DNA from: Paraburkholderia aspalathi
GTDB lineage: Bacteria; Pseudomonadota; Gammaproteobacteria; Burkholderiales; Burkholderiaceae
Direction: 5' to 3'
DNA length: 64,000 nt
Assembly (NCBI RefSeq): GCF_900116445.1
Contig: NZ_FPBH01000005.1
Location: 372,001 to 436,000, forward strand
This document shows, piece after piece, positions 46,829 through 55,533 of the stretch. Under the pieces are notes generated by a model that saw only the letters and a list, made by a program, of their open reading frames with translations, was not told the origin of the DNA and did no database searches. Both the position numbers and the translations under genes were made by a program. The stretch's first letter is position 1. Each line of letters starts with the position of its first letter.

Positions 46829-47743
46829 GTGGACAAGGCAGTCATAGGCGTAGTGGGCACGGGATTGATGGGCGTCGGTATTGCGACGCAAAGCGCGTTG
46901 CACGGGCATCGGACGATCGTTCACGACGTCGACCCGGCGCGCCTCGCGAGCGTTGCGCCGAAGGCGGAGGCGGTGCTCGACGAACTGATCGACGCCGGAC
47001 GCATCGACCACGCTGCCAAGCGGGCGGCGCTCGGGCGCATCGAGACACATGGGCAACTTGACGTCATGGCGTCGGCGCAATTCGTGATCGAGGCGATTCC
47101 CGAGGTGCTTGAACTGAAGCATCGCCTGTATGCGGCGCTGGCAGAGTTGATGGCAGACGATGCGATTCTCGCGAGCAACACCAGCGGTTTTCCGCCCGAT
47201 CAACTGGTTGCTCCGCTGCGCGCGAAGGAGCGTTTTCTGATCGCGCATTTCTGGAATCCGCCGCACATGATCCCGCTCGTCGAAGTTGTGCCGGGTACCG
47301 CGACCGCACCGGAAGTCACCGAACATACCGCTGCGTTGATGAGCGCGATCGGTATGGAGCCGGTGGTGCTGGCGAAGGCGATTCCGGGTTTTGTCGGCAA
47401 CCGGTTGCAGTTCGCGGTGCTCCGCGAGGCGTTGAACATCGTGCGTTCGGGAGCGGCGACGCCTGATGTGGTCGATCGGGTCATGAAGGCATCGCTCGGG
47501 CGCCGCTGGGGGATCGTCGGGTCGTTCGAGGGCGCGGACATGGGCGGCCTCGATACCTTCCTCGACATCTCCACGCATTTGATGCCGGAACTCGCCAAGG
47601 ACGAAGACGTGCTCGATCTGCTGCGGGCGCAGGTAAACGCGGGGCGTGTTGGCGTGCGCAGCGGTGCTGGTTTCTATGAGTGGGACGAGGCTCATTTGGC
47701 GCGCGTCAAAGCTGGCCGCAAGCAGGTGATTAGTCGCGGTTAA
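46829..47743 (+). CDS. 3-hydroxyacyl-CoA dehydrogenase family protein
   Basis: 304 residues. NAD-binding motif G10-x-G12-x-x-G15 (GVVGTGLMGVG), then VIEAIPEVLELKHRLYAAL, ASNTSG, the catalytic-His region LIAHFWNPPHMIPLVEVVPG, and the C-terminal helical domain (PGFVGNRLQFAVLREALNIV, GAGFYEWDE). It resembles 3-hydroxybutyryl-CoA dehydrogenases and related beta-hydroxyacid dehydrogenases. GTG at 46829 is the best start, with AGGAGA 5 nt upstream; the ATG at 46790 has no such site. Single gene; the substrate may be 3-hydroxyacyl-CoA or, as in L-gulonate/carnitine dehydrogenase relatives, a free hydroxy acid. Confidence 0.87.
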   Translation: MDKAVIGVVGTGLMGVGIATQSALHGHRTIVHDVDPARLASVAPKAEAVLDELIDAGRIDHAAKRAALGRIETHGQLDVMASAQFVIEAIPEVLELKHRLYAALAELMADDAILASNTSGFPPDQLVAPLRAKERFLIAHFWNPPHMIPLVEVVPGTATAPEVTEHTAALMSAIGMEPVVLAKAIPGFVGNRLQFAVLREALNIVRSGAATPDVVDRVMKASLGRRWGIVGSFEGADMGGLDTFLDISTHLMPELAKDEDVLDLLRAQVNAGRVGVRSGAGFYEWDEAHLARVKAGRKQVISRG

Positions 47744-47757
47744 CTATGGCGCGGCAA

Positions 47758-49134
47758 TCAACGATCAGACATAGAGGATTGCGGTAAGCATTGGCGGCGA
47801 CCGACCGTCATCGCCAACTTATCCCGCTGCTTCGCAATCCCACCCAGAATCGATTCCGCCAATCCGTCCGGAAATCCCGAAGGAACCTGAGTGCCCACCG
47901 CACTGATCACATGATCAGTCGCGTCGACCACTTCAGCAATGATGTCTTGCGCCGTATCGCTTCCCGACCCAACCTGTCGAGCCTGTTCGATCCAGTGCCG
48001 CCGCTGAATCTTTTCGATGAGATAGTGATTGGTACTACCTCGAACAGCCATCGCCATCTTCACCTTCTGACGCGCAATCTGATTTCGCCCGGGGCCAATG
48101 ATTGGATGCGCGGAGAGCACGTCATAAAGTGGCGTCGACCGGTACAAGCCGCCCGGCAGATGGAAAATACTGAAGTTCTTCGCATGCCCATCCGTTGCTG
48201 CCAATAGCCAGAACACAAGTTGAGTTTTGAAGAACTGCCGCCGATCCTGGTCCGCGTTTTCCGAGCCGAGCAACACGTCCATGATCTCTGCGATGCCCGG
48301 CCCGCCGTCGGCCTGGTACTTCAGATGTGAGGGCCTTCCGGTGGCCTGGCACATGTCTTCCTGCGGAAGGCGCACGATCCAGCTCGCGTCGCTCGACAAT
48401 CTACGGTCGAAACGCTCGACCACGAGCGCTTTTTGATTCTCGAACGCTGCAATCTCGCAGTTCGCCGCGGGAAGTCCATACGCCGATACGATTTTCGAGC
48501 ACAGCCATTCGTTCTCGATTGAGGTCCGCATGTCCGCCTGCATGTTTCCAACCAGCCCGAGCGGAAGCTTGAAGATATGCGTGGTCGGCGTGCTGCCAGT
48601 CGGGTAGATCCACTGTTCGTCGTGGCGCAGCAGCGCCGTTTTCTCCTGGGCTCCGGCAATCGATAACCTTAAATCCACCCCGTTATCGTATTGGCCGAGC
48701 GGCGCCGCTGAGGTGGCATTGCGCAGTAGCAGCGCGATCTGCGGCTCGGATAACGGCGTTCCGGAGATGTCGTAGAGGTCGGTGGGTTGTTCGTCAGGCG
48801 GGAGTAGTTGGATCGCACCGACGCAGTCCCGGCCAAGCGCTACCAGCAGATCGAATGCGTTCGTGCTGCCCGTGCGATGCCGTTGAGCCAATCGCCGGCG
48901 GATCGCATCGCTATCGGGAAGCAAATTGTCGAAGAATGCGCTGACCACGTCGCCGCGGTACGGTTGGTTCCCGGGCGTGAACGGCATCGATAGGGAAAGG
49001 GGACGCCCTTGTTCGTCTTCGATCCACTCGTCGAGATAACTCAGGCGGTCCCCTTCCCGTGCTTTTTCCCAGTAGCCTACGGGCAGCCCGTTCATCCAGA
49101 TGTTGAGTCGTTGTGTCTGAGAGCGGCGCGCCAT
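47758..49134 (-). CDS. hipA: HipA-type serine/threonine kinase toxin
   Basis: 458 residues. The N-terminal subdomain (LNIWMNGLPVGYWEKAREGDRLSYLDEW) and central P-loop motif LSIAGAQEKTALL with autophosphorylation-type S158 match HipA; catalytic residues are D315 in ATDGHAKNFS and D338 in LYDVLSAHP, corresponding to E. coli D309 and D332. HipA phosphorylates glutamyl-tRNA synthetase in E. coli and induces growth arrest and persistence. About 20 residues longer than E. coli HipA because of a C-terminal extension. The gene starts 2 nt after the hipB stop. All catalytic residues are in place, so it is probably active. Confidence 0.93.
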   Translation of the reverse strand: MARRSQTQRLNIWMNGLPVGYWEKAREGDRLSYLDEWIEDEQGRPLSLSMPFTPGNQPYRGDVVSAFFDNLLPDSDAIRRRLAQRHRTGSTNAFDLLVALGRDCVGAIQLLPPDEQPTDLYDISGTPLSEPQIALLLRNATSAAPLGQYDNGVDLRLSIAGAQEKTALLRHDEQWIYPTGSTPTTHIFKLPLGLVGNMQADMRTSIENEWLCSKIVSAYGLPAANCEIAAFENQKALVVERFDRRLSSDASWIVRLPQEDMCQATGRPSHLKYQADGGPGIAEIMDVLLGSENADQDRRQFFKTQLVFWLLAATDGHAKNFSIFHLPGGLYRSTPLYDVLSAHPIIGPGRNQIARQKVKMAMAVRGSTNHYLIEKIQRRHWIEQARQVGSGSDTAQDIIAEVVDATDHVISAVGTQVPSGFPDGLAESILGGIAKQRDKLAMTVGRRQCLPQSSMSDR

Positions 49135-49136
49135 GA

Positions 49137-49532
49137 TTACCAGTTTTCCCGTTTCTTTTTGGTCGTGATTGTCCCAAGGGATTGCCTCGAACTCGACGCC
49201 TTCTGAGTCCGGCCTGAGCGGTTGGCGACAGACGGAGATTTCGCTTTCTGGGCGGCAGGGACGTGTCGTTGAAGCTTTGGCGTTTCGGCCTGCGCTGGTT
49301 TACTGTCAGGCGCGGACGACGTCTGACTCATGCGCAACTCGACGTTGAGCAAACGCATGACCTTAAAAAGCCGCTCGACGCTTGCCGATGCCGGATTGGC
49401 TTCCAGCTGCGCGTAGCTTTGCTGCGTGATGCCTAGCAGTTCGGCCACCGCAGCTTGTGTGAGCCCTGCGGACTTGCGGAAGCCCAGCAGAATGGGGCGG
49501 AGCTGACTTAGCGTCTTGATAGCGTAATCCAT
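49137..49532 (-). CDS. hipB: HipB-type antitoxin, XRE family
   Basis: 131 residues. The N-terminal ~70 residues are an XRE helix-turn-helix (LRPILLGFRKSAGLTQAAVAELLGITQQSYAQLEANPASASVERLFKVMRLLNVELRM). The C-terminal ~60 residues are a Lys/Ser/Gln-rich tail ending TTKKKRENW; E. coli HipB is only 88 residues, so this tail is unusual. HipB dimers bind operators and, with HipA, repress the operon. Three 19-bp dyads lie within 105 bp upstream of the start. The gene leads hipA by a 2-bp gap. Confidence 0.9.
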   Translation of the reverse strand: MDYAIKTLSQLRPILLGFRKSAGLTQAAVAELLGITQQSYAQLEANPASASVERLFKVMRLLNVELRMSQTSSAPDSKPAQAETPKLQRHVPAAQKAKSPSVANRSGRTQKASSSRQSLGTITTKKKRENW

Positions 49533-49564
49533 TGGATTTTCTTCAGGCTCGTACAGTCTCTGGA

Positions 49565-49637
49565 CTGTATCACGAAAATACAGTCAATAAGCTGTAAAGC
49601 AAATATACAGGTTGTAGACTGTATTTGTAATTTACAG
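49565..49637. promoter_or_regulatory. three phased 19-bp operators of hipBA
   Basis: CTGTATCACGAAAATACAG (49565-49583), CTGTAAAGCAAATATACAG (49592-49610) and CTGTATTTGTAATTTACAG (49619-49637) share CTGTAW-N7-WTACAG and begin exactly 27 bp apart. Half-site remnants GTACAG (49551-49556) and CTGTTA (49646-49651) fall on the same 27-bp phase on either side. The block is AT-rich and covers the expected hipBA promoter, as autoregulated toxin-antitoxin operators do. Confidence 0.8.
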
Positions 49638-49792
49638 CTTAAAGCCTGTTAATACGAGCGCGAACCCAACCGATGAACTGGAACTCACGGAAGCGCGAAC
49701 AGCCGTAGTCCGCTTCACTGCTGCCTTCAGCAGCCCCAGCAAGTCTGCGGTATAAATACCTCCCGCCTCACCCGCAAACCCCAACACAAACC

Positions 49793-50404
49793 ATGCCCCA
49801 CTACTTCTACAACCCCGCCACCGGCCACGGCCTCCCGCACGACCCATTCAAGGCAATCGTCGCTCCGCGCCTGATCGGCTGGATTTCCTCACGCGCTACC
49901 GATGGCACTCTCAACCTCGCGCCCTACAGTTTCTTCGGCGCGTTCGCGAGCTTCCCGCCGATCATCGGCTTCTGCAGCGAAGGCCGTAAAGACAGCATCG
50001 CCAACATCGAGGCCACCGGCGAATTCGTCTGGAATCTGTCCAGCAAGCCACTCGCCGAGCAGATGAACCGCTCCTCCGCGCCAGTCCCGCCCCACGTCGA
50101 CGAATTCGAACTCGCGGGCCTGACACCCGCGCCTGGTCGCAACGTAGCCGTGCCGCACGTCGCCGAATCGCCGGCCGCGCTCGAATGCAAGTTGCTGCAA
50201 GTGGTCCGTCTGCACACCCTCGACGGCAAGCCCATGGACAACTACCTGTCGCTAGGCCAAGTAGTCGGCGTCCACATTAACGAGGCCTATCTGAAAGACG
50301 GTCTGTTCGACACCCACGCTGCGCAGCCGATCATGCGCGCGGGCTATCGCGCCGACTACGCGGAAATCGGCGAGATGTTCCAGATGTTCCGCCCAACCGC
50401 ATAA
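49793..50404 (+). CDS. flavin reductase-like (DIM6/NTAB) protein
   Basis: 203 residues of the FMN-binding split-barrel family. Visible features: KAIVAPRLIGWISSRATDGTLNLAPYSFFGAFASFPPIIGFCS, the FMN-contacting region, then DSIANIEATGEFVWNLSSK, VPPHVDEFELAGLTPAPG and VVRLHTLDGKPMDNYLSLGQVVGVHI. Members reduce flavin or bind FMN as esterase/oxygenase partners; the specific partner is not apparent. The start gives the typical MPHYFYNPATG. It is divergent from hipBA, separated by 260 bp that include the operators. Confidence 0.87.
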   Translation: MPHYFYNPATGHGLPHDPFKAIVAPRLIGWISSRATDGTLNLAPYSFFGAFASFPPIIGFCSEGRKDSIANIEATGEFVWNLSSKPLAEQMNRSSAPVPPHVDEFELAGLTPAPGRNVAVPHVAESPAALECKLLQVVRLHTLDGKPMDNYLSLGQVVGVHINEAYLKDGLFDTHAAQPIMRAGYRADYAEIGEMFQMFRPTA

Positions 50405-50586
50405 GTACCCAAAGTGGCACCCAAAGCGTTTGAATCATCTCGCGCCGCGCAATGCGGCGCGGCACTCACCTGATCACCTCCGCGAAACGCAAAGCCAGCG
50501 CCCCGCAAACTGGCCCGCTTGATGCTTGCAACCGACGCTCCAACGCGTCGTTTTCAACTGCCGGCTCACTCAAGAGGAGCGCGATC

Positions 50587-51021
50587 ATGTCCACCGAATT
50601 CGCTACGCAGTTCAGCCATGTCCGTCCGCAAGACACGTCCTACGTGGATCAGGGCCTACGCGATTTTTTTCTTTACCGCGATTTAGGCATCGCGCAGGCA
50701 ACCGGCGGCAAGGTGCTCGCGCAACTCGTCAAGGCGAATCACGCACCAGAGCAAGGCACCGGTTGGCACCGTCATGAGGCCGATTTCCATATTGTGATCA
50801 TGTTGAAGGGCTGGGCGCGCTTCATGTACGGCGACAAGGAGACGCTCGTCGCCGCCGGCGATTGTGTGCATCAGGCGCCGGGCATCGTCCACTATCTGTT
50901 CGATTACTCCGAAGATATGGAGTACATCGAGATCGTGTCGCCGGCCGATTTCAAGTCGATTGAAGTCGAAGGTCCGTGCGAAGTCCCGGCGGTGCAGCCG
51001 TGGAAGAGCGCCGTGGCCTGA
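50587..51021 (+). CDS. cupin-domain protein
   Basis: 144 residues, single cupin domain. The metal-binding motif is visible as GWHRHEADFHIVIMLKGWARFMYGDKE (H-x-H-x(4)-H type), with the second motif GDCVHQAPGIVHYLFDYSEDMEYIEI. Cupins are metal-dependent dioxygenases, isomerases or simple ligand binders; nothing here decides. The ATG at 50587 has AGAGGAG a few bases upstream. It ends 2 bp from the convergent PHB depolymerase gene, so the two transcripts overlap at the 3' ends. Confidence 0.85.
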   Translation: MSTEFATQFSHVRPQDTSYVDQGLRDFFLYRDLGIAQATGGKVLAQLVKANHAPEQGTGWHRHEADFHIVIMLKGWARFMYGDKETLVAAGDCVHQAPGIVHYLFDYSEDMEYIEIVSPADFKSIEVEGPCEVPAVQPWKSAVA

Positions 51022-51022
51022 C

Positions 51023-52480
51023 TCACGATTGCGTCGCGGGTGGCCGCCGGCGCGGTGCCCGTGACGCCTGCTGAGTCTTGGCGGTGGGGCCGGAGCCAAC
51101 CCCGTTTGGCGAGGCAGTTACCGCCGCCGCCGAATCCACCTCGACGTCGACCACTGCAGCAGCAGCCGGGGCTGACGCGATCGCTTCCGAAGCCGCTGCC
51201 ACCGACACCGGCTGAATCGTCCGCGCCCGCGAACTCACCACTACCGCACGCGGTTCGTTGTCGTAAATCACGGCCCGCACACGCGGATAAATCTGCCGCT
51301 CCCACCGGTGTCCATTGAACACGCCATAGTGCCCCACACCGGTCTGCACATGATGCGTCTTCAAATAAGGCCTCAACTTGTCGCACATATCCTGCGCAGC
51401 GAGCGTCTGACCAACCGCGCAGATATCGTCTTTTTCACCCTCTACGGTCAGCAGCGCAGTACGTCGAATTTTCGAAGGCTCCACAAGCCGTCCTTCCACC
51501 TCGAGTTCATGCAACGGCAGCGCGTGCCGCTGAAAAACCGTATCGACGGTCTCCAGATAAAAATCGGCCGTCAGGTCCATGGTCGCGAAGTATTCTTCGT
51601 AGAAAGTGCGAATCGTATCGGCCTTCGCCGGATCGCCTTTGGCGCGCTCGTAATGCATAGTCTCAAACGAGTCGAGATGGCGGTTGAGGTTCATCGCCAT
51701 GAACGCGGTTAGTTGCACGAAGCCGGGATACACGCGACGGTGCGCACCCGCAAAACCGAACGGCACGGCGCTGATCAGGTTCTGCTCGAACCACTCGATC
51801 GGCTTGCTTTTAGCCAGTTCGTTGACGCGCGTCGGGTTAATGCGCGTGTCGAGCGGGCCGGCCATCAGCGTCATGCTGGCGGGCTGCGCGGGGTTGTCGT
51901 CGGCGGCCATTAGCGCGACTGCGGCCAAAGCGGCGACTGTCGGCTGACACACCGCGAGCAGATGCGCGCCCGGCCCGATCGTTTCGATGAAATCGATCAC
52001 GTGCCGTACGTATTCGTTGAAGCCGAAACGGCCCTGGCTCAGCGGCACGTCACGCGGGTTGTGCCAATCGGTGATGTAGACATCGTGCTCGGCAAGCATC
52101 GTACGCACGGTGCCGCGCAGCAGCGTCGCGAAGTGGCCGGACATGGGCGCGATCACCAGCACGCGCGGTTGCGGATGAGAAGGCGCGGTGTCTTTACGGA
52201 AATGCAACAGCGAACAGAACGGCGTGTGCGCCGCGACTTCCTCGACGATCTGTACGGGTTTGCCTTCCGTCACCACGCTATCGATGCCGAACGGCGGCCT
52301 GACAGGCGTGAGTCCGGCAAGCGTCAGCAATTCGCAAGCCGCGCGTATCGAACGACCATGCGACGTATCGCCAAACGCGGGCCACGCGTCGAGCGAATGA
52401 TTCACCAGCGCTGCGCCGTGCCGCATCGGCAGCATCATGTCGGCGAAAGCCTGGTATGTGGGATATGCGAACAGGTTCAT
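51023..52480 (-). CDS. phaZ: intracellular polyhydroxybutyrate depolymerase
   Basis: 485 residues. The alpha/beta-hydrolase core carries the Cys nucleophile motif of intracellular PhaZ enzymes (C178 in LLAVCQPTVAALA, where Cupriavidus PhaZ1 has Cys183), the oxyanion region APMSGHFATLLRGTV, YITDWHNPRDVPLSQGRFGF and the catalytic-His region GVGHYGVFNGHRWERQIYP. It mobilises stored polyhydroxyalkanoate granules. The C-terminal ~70 residues are Ala/Val/Pro-rich and likely disordered, an extension over the core enzyme. The start at MNLFAYPTYQAF is canonical for the family; the frame is open upstream. Start coordinate is accurate to about one base. Confidence 0.93.
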   Translation of the reverse strand: MNLFAYPTYQAFADMMLPMRHGAALVNHSLDAWPAFGDTSHGRSIRAACELLTLAGLTPVRPPFGIDSVVTEGKPVQIVEEVAAHTPFCSLLHFRKDTAPSHPQPRVLVIAPMSGHFATLLRGTVRTMLAEHDVYITDWHNPRDVPLSQGRFGFNEYVRHVIDFIETIGPGAHLLAVCQPTVAALAAVALMAADDNPAQPASMTLMAGPLDTRINPTRVNELAKSKPIEWFEQNLISAVPFGFAGAHRRVYPGFVQLTAFMAMNLNRHLDSFETMHYERAKGDPAKADTIRTFYEEYFATMDLTADFYLETVDTVFQRHALPLHELEVEGRLVEPSKIRRTALLTVEGEKDDICAVGQTLAAQDMCDKLRPYLKTHHVQTGVGHYGVFNGHRWERQIYPRVRAVIYDNEPRAVVVSSRARTIQPVSVAAASEAIASAPAAAAVVDVEVDSAAAVTASPNGVGSGPTAKTQQASRAPRRRPPATQS

Positions 52481-52699
52481 AACCTTCGCACGAGTGCAGG
52501 AAAGGAAGGAACCCGAATAGAGGCAAGTCATGTGCCAATCGTGCAGTCGCACTGACGCCGCCGTCGCTGCACGTTGGCATAGCATTTGCGCCGGTCATGG
52601 GAGCGGGCCGAATTTGCCGCGCTTTGGTGCGCCCACGCACGGCAACGTGCATGCGCATCGTCAGGCGTCGGACGAACGCCTCATCTGGAGGAGAATCGT

Positions 52700-53353
52700 A
52701 TGGCGAATACCACGCTCACCATCAGCAGCAAGAACTATTCGTCGTGGTCGCTGCGCGGTTGGCTGCTGACCAAATTTAGCGGCCTGCCGTTCGAAGAGAT
52801 CGTGATGCCGATCGACGATCCCGCCGCGCGCGCCGAATTGTTGCTGCTGTCGCCGTCGATTCTGGTGCCATGTCTCTTTCACGACGGCATCAAGGTCTGG
52901 GACACCCTCGCGATCGCCGAATATCTGAACGAGCTGAAGCCGGAAGCGGCGCTATTGCCCAAAGACATCCGCGCGCGAGCGCATTGCCGCTCGATCTGCG
53001 GCGAGATGCATTCGGGTTTTGGTTCGCTGCGCTCGGCGTTGCCGATGAATCTGAAAGCGCATTTCCCGGGCTTCAAGGTGTGGGCGCGAGCGCAGTCGGA
53101 TATCGACCGCATCGTGACGATCTGGAGCGAGTGCCTGAAGCAGTATGGCGGACCGTTTCTGTTCGGCGAGCGCAGTGCGGCGGATGCGATGTACGCACCC
53201 GTGGTGACGCGTTTCGTGACCTACGACGTCAAGCTGGATCCGGAGATCGTCGACTATGGGCAGCGCATCATGGCGCTGCCAGAGATGCAGCAATGGATCG
53301 CGGACGCGCAGCAGGAAGTGGAGGAGATCGACGAACTGGATGTGGAGTTTTGA
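52700..53353 (+). CDS. glutathione S-transferase family protein
   Basis: 217 residues. Thioredoxin-like N-domain (TISSKNYSSWSLRGWLLTKFSGLPFEEIVMPIDD, then PSILVPCLFHDGIKVWDTLAIAEYLNEL with the conserved cis-Pro region and the glutathione-binding WDTLAIAEYL) and an all-helical C-domain. Ser12-14 in NYSSWSLR are the likely catalytic serine positions. Such bacterial GSTs handle electrophiles or act as ligandins. A strong GGAGGAG site precedes the ATG at 52700. It is divergent from phaZ. Confidence 0.9.
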   Translation: MANTTLTISSKNYSSWSLRGWLLTKFSGLPFEEIVMPIDDPAARAELLLLSPSILVPCLFHDGIKVWDTLAIAEYLNELKPEAALLPKDIRARAHCRSICGEMHSGFGSLRSALPMNLKAHFPGFKVWARAQSDIDRIVTIWSECLKQYGGPFLFGERSAADAMYAPVVTRFVTYDVKLDPEIVDYGQRIMALPEMQQWIADAQQEVEEIDELDVEF

Positions 53354-53418
53354 TCACGGCGCAGGGCGCACGGCGGCGCGGCAGGGCGCCGCGCCGTTAC
53401 ATCGACCTAGGCAACGCG

Positions 53419-55392
53419 TTAATCCCGCCCAGCCCCCAGCTTGAACACACTCACCACCTGCGCCAGCCGCGCAGCCTGATCGCGCAGCTCAGCCGCCGCG
53501 TGTTCGGCCTCGCCGACGATCGTCGCATTCTGTTGAGTCGCCTCGCCGATCTGCGTGACAGCGAGATTGACCTGCTCGATGCCACCCGATTGCTCGCGTG
53601 ACGCAACGCTGATTTCCGCCATGATCGCGCGCACCTGGCCGACCTGTTGAACGATGCCCTGCATCGTCGAGCTCGCTTCCTCCGCGATCCGGAAACCGCT
53701 TTGCACGGTCGCCGTGGAGGCGGCGATCAGCCCGTCGATCTCCTTCACCGAAGCCGCACTGCGCTGCGCCAGCGCGCGCACTTCCGACGCCACCACCGCA
53801 AAGCCCCGGCCGTGTTCGCCGGCGCGCGCCGCTTCCACGGCGGCGTTCAACGCGAGGATATTGGTCTGGAACGCGATGCCTTCGATCACGCTGGTGATCT
53901 CGGCGATCTTCTGCGACGAGCGGCTGATCTCGCCCATTGTCGAGACCACGCGTTCGACGGCACGGCCGCCTTCGACTGCGGCGTCCGCGGCATTCGTGAC
54001 GAGCGTGTTGGCCTGCGCGGCATGGTCGGCGTTCTGCTGCACGGTCGACGTGATCTGTTCCATGCTGGCCGCCGTTTCTTCAAGGCTGCTAGCCTGCGTG
54101 GCAATACGCGCGGCAATGTTGCCGCTGCCGGTAGCGATCTTTTCAGTCCCTCCCGATATATCCGTCGACGCATTGCGCACTTGCGAAACGATACGCGCGA
54201 GGCCTTGGCCGATGCCATCGATCGATTGCATCAGGCGGCCGATTTCGTCGGCACGCGCATTCGCACCCTTCCCCACGCGCACGCTCAGATCGCCCGACGC
54301 GAAGCGCTCGGACGCCTTCGCGGCTTCATCGAGTGGACGGCTCACGAGGCGGCGCACAGCGATCAGGAACACGATCGCGAACACGCCGACCAGCACGAAA
54401 CCGATCACCAGGAATTGATCGCGCGTCGCGACGACGTCCGCCATCACTTCGTCGCGCGGTGCGACGCCGCCCACCAGCCATTGCCATTCCGGCACGGTGA
54501 CGAACGACACGAATTTGTCGCGCGCGTTGCGCTCGCCCAGCGTCGCGTCGGCGGAACTGAATTCGAGTTGGCCTTCTTTCATGTCGAGCATCTGCTGGTA
54601 CGGCGCGTTCGCGTTGTCCGCGTTCTGGCCGGCGGCGGCCGGATGCACGATCAGCTTGCCGCGATCCGCGCCCTTCGAGGCATTGACCACGAAGTAGTAG
54701 CCGGTGTCGCCGATTTTCAGTTTGCTGATGCCGTCCTGGACCGACTGGATTTCCTTGTCCACGTTCACGCCGACAAACAGCGCGCCGATCACGCGGCCGC
54801 TCGCGTCCGTGATCGGCCGATATTGCGTGATTAAACGTTTGCCAAACAGCGCGGCAAGTCCCGTGTAGGACTTGTTCGCCATGATCAGCCCGTAGGCCGG
54901 CGCTTTGCGGTCGAGCAACGTGCCGATCGCGCGCGAGCCGTCCTGTTTCTTCAGCGAAGTCGTCACGCGGACGAAATCGTCGCCGCTGCGTGCGAACACG
55001 GTAGCCACCGCGCCGCTGCGTTCGAGAAACTGGTCGGGAATCGAGAAGTCCATGTTCAGGACTTTGTCGCCGGCCTTGATGGTCGGGGTGGCGACGCCGT
55101 TGATGTCGACTTTCTGGGCGTCGTCGAGCGTGTAGCCGGTGGGAAGGAAGCTTGCGAACAGCGACATCGAGCGATCGACTTCGGCCGACAATGCCTTGTC
55201 GAACAGCGTGATCATTGCGGCGATCGAGCGGTCCTTATCGGCGATGCGTTCGAGCACCTGATCGCTGACCTGCTTGCCGGCGCTGCGCGTGAGCGCCCAT
55301 GTAAAGGCGGCAAAAATCAATGCCACCAGCGCGCACGACAGTACGGCAAGCCGGGCGCCAACACTGGCGCGGCGCAAAGAGAGAAATTCCAT
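53419..55392 (-). CDS. methyl-accepting chemotaxis protein with Cache-type sensor
   Basis: 657 residues. Membrane helix at about 13-36, a ~280-residue periplasmic region of Cache_3/Cache_2 type (YGLIMANKSYTGLAALFGKRLITQYRPITDASGRVIGALFVGVNV, DTGYYFVVNASKGADRGKLIVHP), a second membrane helix near 320-342, HAMP, and the signalling domain with the conserved EITSVIEGIAFQTNILALNAAVEAARAGEHGRGFAVVASEVR tip. Its Cache domain should bind a small organic ligand such as an organic or amino acid. Starts: ATG 55392 (MEFLSLRR) or 55428. A FliA-type promoter lies upstream on the minus strand. Confidence 0.93.
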   Translation of the reverse strand: MEFLSLRRASVGARLAVLSCALVALIFAAFTWALTRSAGKQVSDQVLERIADKDRSIAAMITLFDKALSAEVDRSMSLFASFLPTGYTLDDAQKVDINGVATPTIKAGDKVLNMDFSIPDQFLERSGAVATVFARSGDDFVRVTTSLKKQDGSRAIGTLLDRKAPAYGLIMANKSYTGLAALFGKRLITQYRPITDASGRVIGALFVGVNVDKEIQSVQDGISKLKIGDTGYYFVVNASKGADRGKLIVHPAAAGQNADNANAPYQQMLDMKEGQLEFSSADATLGERNARDKFVSFVTVPEWQWLVGGVAPRDEVMADVVATRDQFLVIGFVLVGVFAIVFLIAVRRLVSRPLDEAAKASERFASGDLSVRVGKGANARADEIGRLMQSIDGIGQGLARIVSQVRNASTDISGGTEKIATGSGNIAARIATQASSLEETAASMEQITSTVQQNADHAAQANTLVTNAADAAVEGGRAVERVVSTMGEISRSSQKIAEITSVIEGIAFQTNILALNAAVEAARAGEHGRGFAVVASEVRALAQRSAASVKEIDGLIAASTATVQSGFRIAEEASSTMQGIVQQVGQVRAIMAEISVASREQSGGIEQVNLAVTQIGEATQQNATIVGEAEHAAAELRDQAARLAQVVSVFKLGAGRD

Positions 55393-55462
55393 GGGCGTTC
55401 GGAGTAAGGAGTGACATGAGGTGCGCAAACCGTGCGAATGCGTGGTTTACACCTATGTCAGG

Positions 55463-55489
55463 ATTACGGCCGATTTGCCCATATCTTTA
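55463..55489 (-). promoter_or_regulatory. FliA-type (sigma-28) promoter of the Cache chemoreceptor gene
   Basis: On the minus strand TAAA (55489-55486), 15 bp, then GCCGTAAT (55470-55463). This matches the TAAA-N15-GCCG core of sigma-28 promoters. Distance to the ATG at 55392 is about 70 bp. Confidence 0.6.
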
Positions 55490-55533
55490 GTATTTTCGAA
55501 AGCCTTACGTAATACTGCCCCTTGCCCTGCCTT

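Noticed and set aside
50442..50460. GCGCCGC/GCGGCGC hairpin after the flavin reductase-like gene
   Set aside because: Only 7 bp with no T tract; common by chance in such GC-rich DNA.
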